In this document: piece by piece, positions 17,951-27,105 of the stretch
Layout: every line of letters begins with the position of its first letter
Position numbering within the stretch: position 1 is the first letter of the stretch
NCBI GenBank assembly: GCA_963696315.1
Contig: CAVOJU010000014.1
Coordinates: 62,001 to 126,000, forward strand
Direction: 5' to 3'
Length of the DNA: 64,000 nucleotides
Source of the DNA: CAWKEY01 sp963696315
Lineage (GTDB): Bacteria > Pseudomonadota > Gammaproteobacteria > Methylococcales > Methylomonadaceae
The notes under the pieces: model-generated
The model's database searches: none
What the model was told of the DNA's origin: nothing
The model's input: the letters and a program-made list of their open reading frames with translations, nothing else
Program-made: the position numbers and the translations under genes

Positions 17951-18436
17951 TCAATGATTGATTTTATGCGTAGTAATCGCCATTCCTGACTGTTGATACT
18001 GACGATAGCGCTGTCTGCCTGCGGCTTTGCTTGCTTCGCTGTTATCGAGAATTTCAAGGATTCGTGCGGCTTGTGCAGATGCTTGCGGGCAGGCTGAAGA
18101 TAAGTTGACTACGGTTTGCTGCCAGTTGGCGGGCGGGGGTAGTGAGCCAATCAGAATAATTTTATCACCGGCCGCGCTCGCTCCCTGCGAGCTTGCGGCA
18201 TACACACCATCCTTGGCGATACCCGGCAACTCACCGGTAAAAATCTGGTGCGGAATAAAACTGCCTGCCCGGAAAGTCCAGAGCAGGTCGTCTATTTTTT
18301 GGCTTTGTTCTGCATTGTCGGTGAGCACGTAGCAATAGTGGCCGCTACGATAGGCTTTTTCTATCAGTTTGCAGGCGAACAGATAGCGATCCTGTAAGGA
18401 TTCGGAGGACAGGATGTAAAAGCTGACGTCGGGCAT
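17951..18436 (-). CDS. holC: DNA polymerase III chi subunit HolC, with an in-frame 17-residue insertion
   Basis: This 161-aa protein matches HolC, the clamp-loader subunit that binds SSB. It begins MPDVSFYILSS and contains CKLIEKAYRSGHYCYVLTDN, LLWTFRAGSFIPHQIF and KIILIGSLPPP. Between FTGELP and DKIILIGS lies an extra segment, GIAKDGVYAASSQGASA, encoded by one copy of the 51-bp element also found twice in valS. Removing it brings the protein near the usual 140-145 residues. It lies between pepA and valS, the standard pepA-holC-valS order. Confidence 0.92.
   Translation of the reverse strand: MPDVSFYILSSESLQDRYLFACKLIEKAYRSGHYCYVLTDNAEQSQKIDDLLWTFRAGSFIPHQIFTGELPGIAKDGVYAASSQGASAAGDKIILIGSLPPPANWQQTVVNLSSACPQASAQAARILEILDNSEASKAAGRQRYRQYQQSGMAITTHKINH
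18171..18222 (-). repeat. 51-bp in-frame hairpin element in holC
   Basis: This single copy aligns without gaps with the two valS copies. On the plus strand the 6-bp stem is GCTCGC (18176-18181) and GCGAGC (18187-18192) with the loop TCCCT. It is followed by the conserved block TTGCGGCATACACACCATCC. On the coding strand it encodes GIAKDGVYAASSQGASA in frame with HolC and without a stop codon. Confidence 0.88.
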
Positions 18437-18443
18437 TTGGGCT

Positions 18444-19931
18444 TTAGCCCTGTGCCCGGTTGATCAGGTACTGGCTTAACAAGGGCACAGGGCGGCCGGT
18501 TGCGCCTTTGCTTGGTCCGGTGCGCCAGGCTGTGCCGGCAATATCCAGATGCGCCCAGCGCAGGTTTTCAGCGAAACGCGCCAGAAAACAGGCGGCGGTG
18601 ATGGTGCCGGCGTCTTTGCCGCCCACATTGGCCATGTCGGCAAAATTGGATTTCAGTTGCTCCTGATATTCTTCCCACAGCGGCAAACGCCAGAGGCTGT
18701 CACTGGCGGTTTCGGATGCCGCCAGCAGGTCATTACACAAGACATCATCATTGCCGAGCAAGCCGCTGGGTACCCGGCCCAAGGCGACCAGGCAGGCGCC
18801 GGTCAGCGTGGCCAGATCAATCACCACATCGGGATTAAATCTTTCAGCATAAGTGAGCGTGTCGCAAAGGAGCAAACGGCCTTCGGCGTCGGTATTGAGC
18901 ACTTCGATGGTTTTGCCGGACATGCTGGTTAAAATATCGCCGGGTTTATTGGCATCGCCATCGGGCATGTTTTCCGAGGACGGAATCAGACCGATAATAT
19001 TCAGCGGCAACTGCATTTGTGCGGCGGCCTGTAAGGTGCCCAGGACGGCGGCGCCGCCGCACATGTCGTATTTCATTTCGTCCATGCCGGGGGCCTGTTT
19101 TAAGGAAATGCCGCCGGCATCAAAGGTCAGGCCTTTACCGATCAAGACGATGGGTTTGCGGTTTTTGTCACCGCCTTGATAGTTCAGGCTAATCAGTTTG
19201 GCGGGTTGGCGACTGCCGCGCGACACCGACAGAAAAGCGCCCATGCCCAGTACGGCCAGGTCCGATTCTTCGAGTATGCTGACTGCCAGGCTGGCGAATT
19301 GTTTATCCAGTTCCAGGGCTTGTTCGGCCAGATAAGAAGGTGTGCAGATGTTGCCAGGTAAATCGGCAAGATGCTTGGTCAGGTCTACGCCCCGGGCAAT
19401 GGCCAGGCCTTGTTCAAGGCCTGTTTGCGCGCTGGCGTGTTCAGAATCTGGTGTGACTATATGAACCTGTTCGACTTTGCATTCTGTTTCTTTATCGGAT
19501 TTCAATTGGGTAAATTGATAAGCTGCATCGTTAAACACTTCGACGATTTGTCTGGATTTCCATTCCCAGCCACCATTGGTGACGTCACACTCGGCCAGGC
19601 AGCAGGCGACTGACTTGACGGGGGTCTTTTTTAAGCTGTTAATGGCCGCAGACAGGGCTTTTCGGTAGTCTTTGGCGGACAATGGTTCTTGTTTGCCCAG
19701 GCCAACCAGCAAAATACGTTCAATGGTGCTGTCGGGGATGGCGTTGATTAATACGGTTTCGCCATTTTTTCCGCTCAGGTCGCCACGGCTGAGCATTTTG
19801 TTGATCAGGCCCGAAGTGCTTTGGTTGAGCCTCGCCGCAGACGGTGTAAACTGCTGATCCTGGTAAACACCGATGATCAGACAATCACATTGCAGTTTTT
19901 CTAAGGGCGAGGTTTCTATAGAATAGTCCAT
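18444..19931 (-). CDS. pepA: Leucyl aminopeptidase PepA
   Basis: This 495-aa M17 metallopeptidase removes N-terminal residues; E. coli PepA also binds DNA. The C-terminal catalytic domain shows GKGLTFDAGGISLK, the signature NTDAEGRLLLCD near residue 344 and the metal ligands in MKYDMCGGAA. Length and order (pepA-holC-valS) are standard. It is transcribed divergently from lptF across a 107-bp intergenic region. Confidence 0.95.
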   Translation of the reverse strand: MDYSIETSPLEKLQCDCLIIGVYQDQQFTPSAARLNQSTSGLINKMLSRGDLSGKNGETVLINAIPDSTIERILLVGLGKQEPLSAKDYRKALSAAINSLKKTPVKSVACCLAECDVTNGGWEWKSRQIVEVFNDAAYQFTQLKSDKETECKVEQVHIVTPDSEHASAQTGLEQGLAIARGVDLTKHLADLPGNICTPSYLAEQALELDKQFASLAVSILEESDLAVLGMGAFLSVSRGSRQPAKLISLNYQGGDKNRKPIVLIGKGLTFDAGGISLKQAPGMDEMKYDMCGGAAVLGTLQAAAQMQLPLNIIGLIPSSENMPDGDANKPGDILTSMSGKTIEVLNTDAEGRLLLCDTLTYAERFNPDVVIDLATLTGACLVALGRVPSGLLGNDDVLCNDLLAASETASDSLWRLPLWEEYQEQLKSNFADMANVGGKDAGTITAACFLARFAENLRWAHLDIAGTAWRTGPSKGATGRPVPLLSQYLINRAQG

Positions 19932-20038
19932 AACTTATCTTTAAATTTGCGAAATGAGGTTGATGCCCTGAGCAGGCCTAAGGGGGCCGGCTCAGCATGA
20001 GCAGTTCACTATGAATTATACAACACAACTATTAAATT

Positions 20039-21193
20039 TTGATGCGGGAGAAAGGCTTGGAAGCAGATTGGCCTAAAGGCTATAAAATAGGGCGCAGGCC
20101 ATGGGTGTCGGTGCTGGACAAAATGATAGCGCTGGATTTGCTCACTACGCTGCTGTCGGTTTTATCGGTGATTGTCGTTATTATTGTCAGCCGGCAATTT
20201 ATCAGGATTCTTGATAAGGCAATTGAAGGGCAGGTGTCCAACGAGACTTTATTCAGTATTCTGGGTTTGAAAACGGTGGTTGCCGGCATTGCTTTTTTGC
20301 CTGCTGCCTTGTTCATGGCGGTATTAATGGTCATTGGCAGGATGTACCGGGATCAGGAAATGTCCGCTGTGTTTTCAGCCGGTGGCGGAGCAGGAACTAT
20401 TTATAGGGCGGTATTCCTGCTGGTCTTTCCGCTTAGTGTGCTGAGCCTTGGTTTGGCAATGTACGCGGCGCCGTGGGCGGAAGCCAGGACGGGGCAGTTA
20501 ACCCAAAAGGATGAGCAGTCTGCCGATATTAGAGGTATTGCCGCGGGAAAGTTTACTGAATATAGTCAGGGCGATCTGGTTTTTTATGTAGAAAAGATCA
20601 CTGCCGATAAAAAATTGCAGCAAGTCTTCGTGCAGCACAGGCAAGGTGAAAGACTGGCGATTACGAATGCCGAAGAAGGGCGGCTGGAAGATTTGCCCGA
20701 CGGACGTTACATGATTCTGGAACGGGGTGAGCGCGTGGAGGGATCACCTGGAGGGCTTAAGTATAATATTGAAAACTTCAGTGAATATGCGGTGAGAATA
20801 GATGAAAAAACCTCGGCCGCCAATGTCGACCGGGAAGCTCTCGATACGCATTTGTTGTGGAATTCCAAGGAGCCGAGGGATGTCGCCGAGTTGCAACGGC
20901 GTTTTTCCATCCCCTTGGGTGTGATATTTCTGACCTTTCTGGCGGTGCCTTTGGCGCAGTCCTCCCCCCGTGCCGGCGTCTATGGCAACATGCTGGTCGC
21001 CTTTTTAATTTATTTTAGTTACGGCAATCTTCTGCGTATCAGTCAGAGTTGGGTTATGAAGGAAACGATTCCTGCCTGGGTGGGTAGTTTCTGGCTGTAT
21101 CTGGTCCTGTTGATAATTGGCGGGATTCTGTTGGCAAAATTCTATGGGTGGCAGTGGCTTATCATGAAAATCAGGGATAAGGTGGCGAGATGA
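20039..21193 (+). CDS. lptF: LPS export ABC transporter permease LptF
   Basis: This 384-aa inner-membrane component of LptB2FG extracts lipopolysaccharide. The N-terminal transmembrane block (VLDKMIALDLLTTLLSVLSV) is followed by SRQFIRIL and LPAALFMAVLMVIGRMYRD. A periplasmic jellyroll occupies about residues 140-280, and C-terminal helices include FLTFLAVPLAQSSPRAG. The N-terminus is about 25 residues longer than usual, so translation may start later; the ATG at 20108 or nearby would remove the extra part. The stop overlaps the lptG start (ATGA). Confidence 0.92.
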   Translation: MMREKGLEADWPKGYKIGRRPWVSVLDKMIALDLLTTLLSVLSVIVVIIVSRQFIRILDKAIEGQVSNETLFSILGLKTVVAGIAFLPAALFMAVLMVIGRMYRDQEMSAVFSAGGGAGTIYRAVFLLVFPLSVLSLGLAMYAAPWAEARTGQLTQKDEQSADIRGIAAGKFTEYSQGDLVFYVEKITADKKLQQVFVQHRQGERLAITNAEEGRLEDLPDGRYMILERGERVEGSPGGLKYNIENFSEYAVRIDEKTSAANVDREALDTHLLWNSKEPRDVAELQRRFSIPLGVIFLTFLAVPLAQSSPRAGVYGNMLVAFLIYFSYGNLLRISQSWVMKETIPAWVGSFWLYLVLLIIGGILLAKFYGWQWLIMKIRDKVAR

Positions 21194-22258
21194 ACGTATT
21201 AACGTCTTATGTGGTAAGGGAAATTCTAAAAGGCTCGCTGGTTGCGATGCTGTTGCTGCTGACCCTATTTAATTTGTTTACCTTCAGTGACGAGTTAAAG
21301 GCTTTAGGCAAAGGCAATTACGGATTAAGAGAGATTTTTTATTATTTGGCCTTGACCTCGCCGCGGGTCTTTTATGAATTAATGCCTTCCTCAGCCTTAT
21401 TAGGCAGTCTTTTTATTCTTGGGGCTATGGGCAACAATCGCGAATTGATTGCCATGCGAGCAGCCGGTTTGTCGATCCTTGGCATAATAAAAGCGGTGAT
21501 GTTGGCGGGGGTTCTGTTAGTGATAATCTCCGTTGTGGTCGGTGAATTTGTTGCTCCCTACACTGAGCGCGCGGCGCAACTGCTTAAGACTACTGCCAAA
21601 AATGAGCAAGTGGTCATGGAAACCCGATATGGGCTTTGGTTGCGTGAAGGTAAAAAATTCATCAATGTCCGGAAATTAGAAGATGACGGCAGTCTGGCAA
21701 ATATTTACATTTATGAGCGGGATGATCAATCTCGATTACGGCAGGCCTTGTATGCGGCAAAGGCTACTTTCTTGGGCCAGCAGCAATGGAAGCTCGAGCA
21801 AATCCAGCAATCAGCAATTTCAAATGAACAAATGGCCGCCAATAGTCAAGCCGAGCAGACTCTGGACATCCTCGATTGCGCCGGATTTGTTAAAGATTGT
21901 CGTGGTTAATCCAGATAATTTATCGCTGTATGACTTGCTCATGTATATCGATTTTTTAAAGGGAAATCATCAAAAATCGCAGCGTTTCGAGATGGCGTTC
22001 TGGGGCCGGGTTGTTAATCCTTTGGTTACCTTCGTGATGCTGCTGGTATCGGCGCCCTTTGTTATCGGCGTCAAACGTGGCGTCAGTGTGGGTGCGCGGA
22101 TGATGCTCGGCGTTGTTATTGGCATGGGCTTTAACATTCTTGACAAAATTGTCGGTCACATGGGGCTTATCTATGAGCTCAATCCGCCACTCATGGCGGC
22201 TTTTCCCAGTTTGACGGTATGTGCCTTGGCGCTATTTGCAATAAAGCGCGTGCGTTAA
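21190..22258 (+). CDS. lptG: LPS export ABC transporter permease LptG, one frameshift
   Basis: The restored product has about 355 residues. The first part (21190 to about 21860) has the LptG N-terminus VVREILKGSLVAMLLLLTLF, ELMPSSALLGSLFILGAM and the start of the periplasmic domain. The frame then shifts by one extra base near 21859, and the remainder reads IAPDLLKIVVVNPDNLSLYD through RVVNPLVTFVMLLVSAPFVI to the final helices. The gene is essential with LptF, so the shift is probably an indel error. It overlaps lptF by 4 bp. Confidence 0.92.
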
Positions 22259-22277
22259 CTGTTTTTTAAAGGCGTTG

Positions 22278-23559
22278 TCAGGAAAGCGCCTTCAGAGTCT
22301 GCTGAATCTGGGTTTTGGCTTCATACAATAAATTCAGCGAGAGTTCGGGAGACAGGGAAAAATCCTTTAATTTACTAGCCGCCGGTATAGACGTCACAGC
22401 CGGCAATTCAGACATCTCGGCTTTGCCGATTTTGCTGTGCAAACGGGAAAGCACGACTATATCGGTTAAGTTAAGGTTTTCGCTGCTATTTTGATACCAG
22501 TTTTCCGAGTCTTGCGGGATGTTGATAAATTCCTCCGAAAATCCCCAGTCGCGCAAAATTTTATAGCCAATCGGGCCTTTGACAATGGGGAGTGCCTGGA
22601 GAATGTCGGATTCCGTATAGTAATCCTTGGGTAAGTTGGCGGCAAAATTCAAAAAAGGCACGGCGCCAATGTCGCAAACAAGTCCTGCGAGTAAAGCCTG
22701 TTCAGGATCCACCTGTTTGCTGACAGCAGCCAGGACATAACAAAGCGTTGAAATATAAAGGCTTTGTTTCCAAATAGCATCAAGGTGTTTTTTTATCAGC
22801 GGCGACTGGCTTTTGAAAATATGATGCAGGCTTAAACTGACGACCAGATTGCGGGCTGCGTTCAGACCTATACGATTGACGGCGGTGAAGCAGCTTTTAG
22901 CCGGGGTGGTGCTGATGTAAAGCGGGCAGTTGGCTACTTCAATCAGTTTGGCGGAAATGACCGGATCCAGCTGGATAATTTTTACCGCTTCGGCGATGCC
23001 GATATCGTTCAGTATGGCTTTGCGCAGTTTGATGGCGATGTCAGGTAATGTCGGTATTTCCAGTTCCTCATGCAGATAATGCTGGGAAAAGGTTTGCAAC
23101 AAGCGATTGTCTGCGAGTTCAACGGGAATGTTCAGTTCCGAAAGATGTGATGTGTCGGTTTTTGGAGACGACATGATTTTTTGCGAGACGCGCAAGATAC
23201 GCACATCTGTTTTTGCGATGGCGGTGGTTGTGTGTTTGCTGCCGCTACAGAGAGGAAATTTTGCTTTTGCAGTGCCTGCTTCTATTTCATAACTTTTCTT
23301 GCTGTCATCGGACAAGGACGATGCTGCCTTCCAGTAGATAAAGTGCTGAGTCAGTCTCTTGGCCGATAGTAAACAGTACGCTTTTTTCCGGAAAAACTTC
23401 CGAGAGCTGGTTGTTGGCAAAGGCGTCGAGTTTTTCGCTGCTAAAATTTCTGATCGGGATCAGTGTCTTCAATGTGTCCATTGAAACTGGTTCAATAGCA
23501 AGGCTGCGTGTGGACGAACCACTTTTCTTGTCTTTTAAAAAAGAGTTCAGAAAAGACAT
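22278..23559 (-). CDS. Cyclic-nucleotide-binding-like / HDOD domain signalling protein, one frameshift
   Basis: The restored product has about 426 residues. N-terminal residues 30-130 look like a cNMP-binding beta roll (IRNFSSEKLDAFANNQLSEV, ALYLLEGSIVL). One extra base near 23313 shifts the frame, after which SDDSKKSYEIEAGTAKAKFP continues the roll. From about residue 200 an HDOD domain follows (LPTLPDIAIKLRKAI-like, IIQLDPVISAKLIEVANCPL). HDOD proteins usually act as signal-transduction scaffolds. It is divergent from the 574-aa gene at 23709, so the pair may share control. Confidence 0.82.
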
Positions 23560-23708
23560 CTTTTATTCCTAAATAACGGTAAGGGTCAGAGCACTAAAAC
23601 CTTGATTTCGCAAAGCCCATAAAATTTACTATATGCTAAACTCAAATAGTGTGTTTTTTAGTATAGCAAATTGCAAGTAGAGAATTTGATTAGTTATTCG
23701 CAGCTAGG

Positions 23709-25433
23709 GTGAGGGGGCGGCAATTGGAAAAGTTAAGATTTAGAAGCGTGCCAAGCGTTGCGCATTATGAAGTTCCTTTTGCATTAAATGAGCGGGCGCT
23801 TGCAGACTGGTTGCATGGTCTGGCAGTCAAACAAAATTACCATGCCGGCAAAGAGCTGTTCTGCGTGTTGCAGGCTTTGATCCGAATGCACATAAGCCCG
23901 CAGCAGCATTTGAAGTTCCTCACCGAGATTAGCGCTTTTCTGGACGAATTGGCCGGCCAGCTAGAGAAAAATTATCTGGATGCAAGTTTCCCGCTTGAGC
24001 TTGAAGCACAAGCGCAGGTTGATATCGTCACTTTTGCCTATGCAACCTTGGCGAAAAATTATGCCTTGGCCGGAGAGGAACTGATCGCTCGCTCTGGTCG
24101 TCCTTCTGATATAGCCTTGGCCTTGATTTTGGCTTTAGAAGCCGCGGGCAAGGCCTTATTACATATATCGCAAGTATATATGCAGCCTTATGAGGGGTTT
24201 TGGCTGTTTTGTCATCAAATTTATTTGTTGGCAGAAGAAAATGGTCTATTGAATGTAGAAATAAATAGCGGGAAAGGCCAGGGTAAAACCATCGATGCCG
24301 CCTATAAGCAAGTTTTGCTGTTTGATCTGGCTGACAGCAGCCAATTCAGACCTCGCGAAATGAAGGCTATTTATCATTTTTTAAACAAATTCTCTGTACA
24401 GGCAAAAATATTTCTTGAGCATGCTCAGGAGCGCGTCACGGCGCTATGCTTATTTAATCTCAACCAGGATCAGCCGCCTAAAGCCCTAAGAACTCAGCAT
24501 GAGGGCAAGGATGCGGCTGATCGCTATGTGTCTGTGCTGGCAGCAAAAAACATCTATCAGTTTTTACAGCATAGCGCATCAGGGCACGGCGCGACCAAAG
24601 CCATAAGCCGGGAGTTGTTGACGCGGCTAGTAAAATCTTTGGCCATGGCTCAAAAAAGGCGACATAACCGTGTTGTTGAGCAAGGTGCCGGTGTGGGCCT
24701 GCTTGGATTTAACAATGTGATCAGTTTTTTGTATAAAAGGGATTTTGCCGAACGTAATAATTTGCTGCCGGTGCAGCAGCGAGATACGCGAATTGCCGGT
24801 CATTGGCAGGTGCCGAATCTGGATTTGGTTCCCGAGGGCAGCGAGTGGATGCACCAGATGGAGACGCATTATCGTAAAAAAACTGCGGAAAATTCGCCCA
24901 TCAACAAAATTCTGAAATTAAGCCGTGAGCTTCCAAGCGATGCAGGCGTGTGGAAAACCCCCGGAATTGGCAAAAACAAATTGGTCGATGACATTCCTAC
25001 AGGCGAATTTGAAATCCTCAACAGCAGCGCCCATGGTTTTCGGATTTCATGGAAGTCGGATGAGTTAAAAGTGAAGATTGGTGATATTTTTGCCATGCCA
25101 TCGGTTCGTGGAGACAGATTGGAAATCGGTCTGATTCGAAGGATAGCTGGACACACTCAGGATGCTGTGCAGCTGGCCATTGAAGTAATAGGATTCGAAT
25201 CCGAACTGATTGGTCTTGTCCGGCAGGGTCAAATAGAGAAGGAGTGCTGGGCCATTTTATTGCCGGGCATTCGCGCCTTGAAGCAAGCGGATAGTGTTGT
25301 CTTGAATGCCGGAAATTATTCAGAGGGCGACTTTATTACCATACGACGCGGCCAGCAAGAAATTGAGTGCCGTCTGCACAAATTAATCAACAGCACCTCT
25401 GCCGTTACTCACATGGAACTGCTGTATCCCTAA
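23709..25433 (+). CDS. Conserved hypothetical protein, 574 aa, C-terminal PilZ-like segment
   Basis: I do not recognise a named family for the first 430 residues, which are mainly helical and soluble with no signal peptide or membrane segment. The C-terminal part (about 440-574) has NSSAHGFRISWKSDELKVKI followed by GDIFAMPS and IGLIRRIAG. This recalls the PilZ pattern of a small-residue turn, a GDxx strand and an IGxIRW-like strand, but the canonical RxxxR c-di-GMP motif is not evident. It is divergently oriented to the HDOD protein. A signalling or pilus-related role is inference. Its stop codon lies inside a palindrome shared with the convergent gene. Confidence 0.55.
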   Translation: MRGRQLEKLRFRSVPSVAHYEVPFALNERALADWLHGLAVKQNYHAGKELFCVLQALIRMHISPQQHLKFLTEISAFLDELAGQLEKNYLDASFPLELEAQAQVDIVTFAYATLAKNYALAGEELIARSGRPSDIALALILALEAAGKALLHISQVYMQPYEGFWLFCHQIYLLAEENGLLNVEINSGKGQGKTIDAAYKQVLLFDLADSSQFRPREMKAIYHFLNKFSVQAKIFLEHAQERVTALCLFNLNQDQPPKALRTQHEGKDAADRYVSVLAAKNIYQFLQHSASGHGATKAISRELLTRLVKSLAMAQKRRHNRVVEQGAGVGLLGFNNVISFLYKRDFAERNNLLPVQQRDTRIAGHWQVPNLDLVPEGSEWMHQMETHYRKKTAENSPINKILKLSRELPSDAGVWKTPGIGKNKLVDDIPTGEFEILNSSAHGFRISWKSDELKVKIGDIFAMPSVRGDRLEIGLIRRIAGHTQDAVQLAIEVIGFESELIGLVRQGQIEKECWAILLPGIRALKQADSVVLNAGNYSEGDFITIRRGQQEIECRLHKLINSTSAVTHMELLYP

Positions 25434-25448
25434 AAACGGTCGTTTTTA
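25431..25448. terminator. Candidate bidirectional terminator containing both stop codons
   Basis: TAAAAACGGTCGTTTTTA is a near-perfect palindrome with a 7-bp stem. The plus-strand TAA (25431-25433) ends the 574-aa gene and the minus-strand TAA (25446-25448) ends the zinc-ribbon gene. A/T-rich arms on both sides fit a weak bidirectional terminator, although the stem has only one or two G-C pairs. Confidence 0.4.
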
Positions 25449-26102
25449 GTTAATAAGCTTGCCCAGCATGGATGCCAGCGTGCTCAATACATCAACCTCA
25501 AGGTCGAAGCTGGCATAATCGGCGGCGTTATCATTTGAAAGTGGCGCGCGCGGTGGTTTTCTTTTTTGGCGTTCGGAAAGCGCTTGTTGTTGATCTAATA
25601 ACTGTCCGCCCGCTTTTTTCCATTCCATTAAATGCGTTAGTTCGCCGCTATCCAGCCAGATGCCGTGTTTATTGCAGCGATCGATAATCACGCCACTGCG
25701 ATGACCAAACACCCGCCGGTTCATAAATGTGCGGCATACCGGGCATTTGATGTATTTCACGGTATTATTTGCTGCATAGCGGTCTGTATTGATGTTGTCC
25801 AGCTGCTGCAGATTGATGTCAAAGACATGGGAAACCGAGTTTTCAAGCAAAGTTTCTATTTCACCCGGATCAAAAAACAAACCGAAACAGTCAGGGCAGC
25901 GTTCGATCAGAAAGTCAGTGCCGAGATCAAGATTAATTGTTTGCAAGGGTTTGTCGCAGTGGGGGCACAGGCGATCAGAGGATTCCTCGATAACGTCATA
26001 GGTGTGCCTGCTGTGCAGATCGACATCATTGCGCGTGCCGCAATAACTGCATTGGTTTACATTGGCAGGCAGCGGAGCGGAGCAGCTAATACATTTGGCC
26101 AT
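25446..26102 (-). CDS. Zinc-ribbon (zf-TFIIB-like) protein
   Basis: This 218-aa soluble protein has three zinc-binding modules. An N-terminal ribbon (CISCSAPLPANVNQCSYCGT) comes first. A TFIIB-like ribbon follows (LCPHCDKPL ... ERCPDCFGLFFDPGEIETLL), then another (IKCPVCRTFMNR ... IDRCNKHGIWLDSGELTHLM). The pattern C-x2-C...C-x2-C-x-G-x-[WF]-x-D-x-GE is that of zf-TFIIB proteins. It is 1 bp downstream of an SPFH gene. In Bacillus ydjFGHI a similar zinc-ribbon/SPFH pair is linked to membrane stress; transfer of that role here is inference. Confidence 0.78.
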   Translation of the reverse strand: MAKCISCSAPLPANVNQCSYCGTRNDVDLHSRHTYDVIEESSDRLCPHCDKPLQTINLDLGTDFLIERCPDCFGLFFDPGEIETLLENSVSHVFDINLQQLDNINTDRYAANNTVKYIKCPVCRTFMNRRVFGHRSGVIIDRCNKHGIWLDSGELTHLMEWKKAGGQLLDQQQALSERQKRKPPRAPLSNDNAADYASFDLEVDVLSTLASMLGKLIN

Positions 26103-26103
26103 G

Positions 26104-27105
26104 TTAAAGTTTGTCGAGAATGTCTTTTTTCTTGGCAGCGAATTCTTCTGTCGTGATCAAGCCGGCAGCGTGCATGTTTTTTAACTGCGCCAATTTATCC
26201 ATAGGGGCGCTTGTCCCAATCCCGGCCGGTTCGGTCATGGCCTGAGCCAGGCTTTGGCCAAATCCTATCCCGGCACCCAGACCCATGCCCATGCCGGCGC
26301 CGCCGCTTTCATTTCGCGCCGCTTCACGCATCGCTTCGAGCTGCTGCACCTTGGCATAATCCAGACCTACTGCCTGAGCGGCCTGGGCTTCGGCCGTTAG
26401 ATCGGCAATGCGGTTGATGCGATTCAAGGTAATGTCATCGTAGTCGGTGCCCTCAATACGAAAATCGGTGATGGCAAAACCGAGCTTGCGAAAAGCGATG
26501 GCTAATTTGACTTGCATGCCCCGCGCAATTTCTTCGCGGTTGGCATCAATATCGATGTAGCTATATTTGCTGCTCGCAAGAAAATCAGCCAGCGGCTGGG
26601 TGATGCGGGCTGACATGATGTTGCGAAAATCGCTGATAAAAAAGTCGTTATGGCTGCCGACAACATTAACAAAAAAATCCCGGGGTTCCGAAATCTGGTA
26701 GCTGTAATTGCCAAAGGCTTTTAAACCGACCGGAAACTTGTATTTGGGATCTTCATATTTGATGAGCGAAGGGGTGCCCCATTTCTGGTCGAGCACTTTG
26801 CTTTTTTTAAAGAAATAAATGCCGACTTTATGTTCACTCTCAAAGAACTGCATGAATTTTTGGATGGTTGTCCAGAATGGCACGTTATCGGTTTTAAGAT
26901 TGATCAGACAGGGTTTCTGAATGACCGCCTGAATCGTGCCTTCGTAGACAAAAATGCAGCCCTGACCTGGACCTACAATCAGCGTGGAGGCATTCTTTAT
27001 TTCATCGCCATTGTCCGTCCATTGCTGAAACAGGGCATCCGGGTGAGGGTTTTGCCATTCAATGACCGAGCGCAGTTGGCGTTTGATACCGTCAAGAATT
27101 GCCAT
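26104..27105 (-). CDS. SPFH-domain protein with C-terminal SHOCT
   Basis: This 333-aa protein has an SPFH/band-7-like core (residues about 30-230: VGIYFFKKSKVLDQKWGTPS, FGNYSYQISEPRDFFVNVVG, AISDFRIEGTDYDDITLNRI-like). A Gly/Ala/Met-rich linker follows (GGAGMGMGLGAGIGFGQSLA), and the C-terminal SHOCT helix pair is LAQLKNMHAAGLITTEEFAA. It belongs to the YdjI-like group often called virion core protein-like. It likely forms a membrane-associated scaffold with its zinc-ribbon neighbour. There is no N-terminal membrane helix. Confidence 0.82.
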   Translation of the reverse strand: MAILDGIKRQLRSVIEWQNPHPDALFQQWTDNGDEIKNASTLIVGPGQGCIFVYEGTIQAVIQKPCLINLKTDNVPFWTTIQKFMQFFESEHKVGIYFFKKSKVLDQKWGTPSLIKYEDPKYKFPVGLKAFGNYSYQISEPRDFFVNVVGSHNDFFISDFRNIMSARITQPLADFLASSKYSYIDIDANREEIARGMQVKLAIAFRKLGFAITDFRIEGTDYDDITLNRINRIADLTAEAQAAQAVGLDYAKVQQLEAMREAARNESGGAGMGMGLGAGIGFGQSLAQAMTEPAGIGTSAPMDKLAQLKNMHAAGLITTEEFAAKKKDILDKL

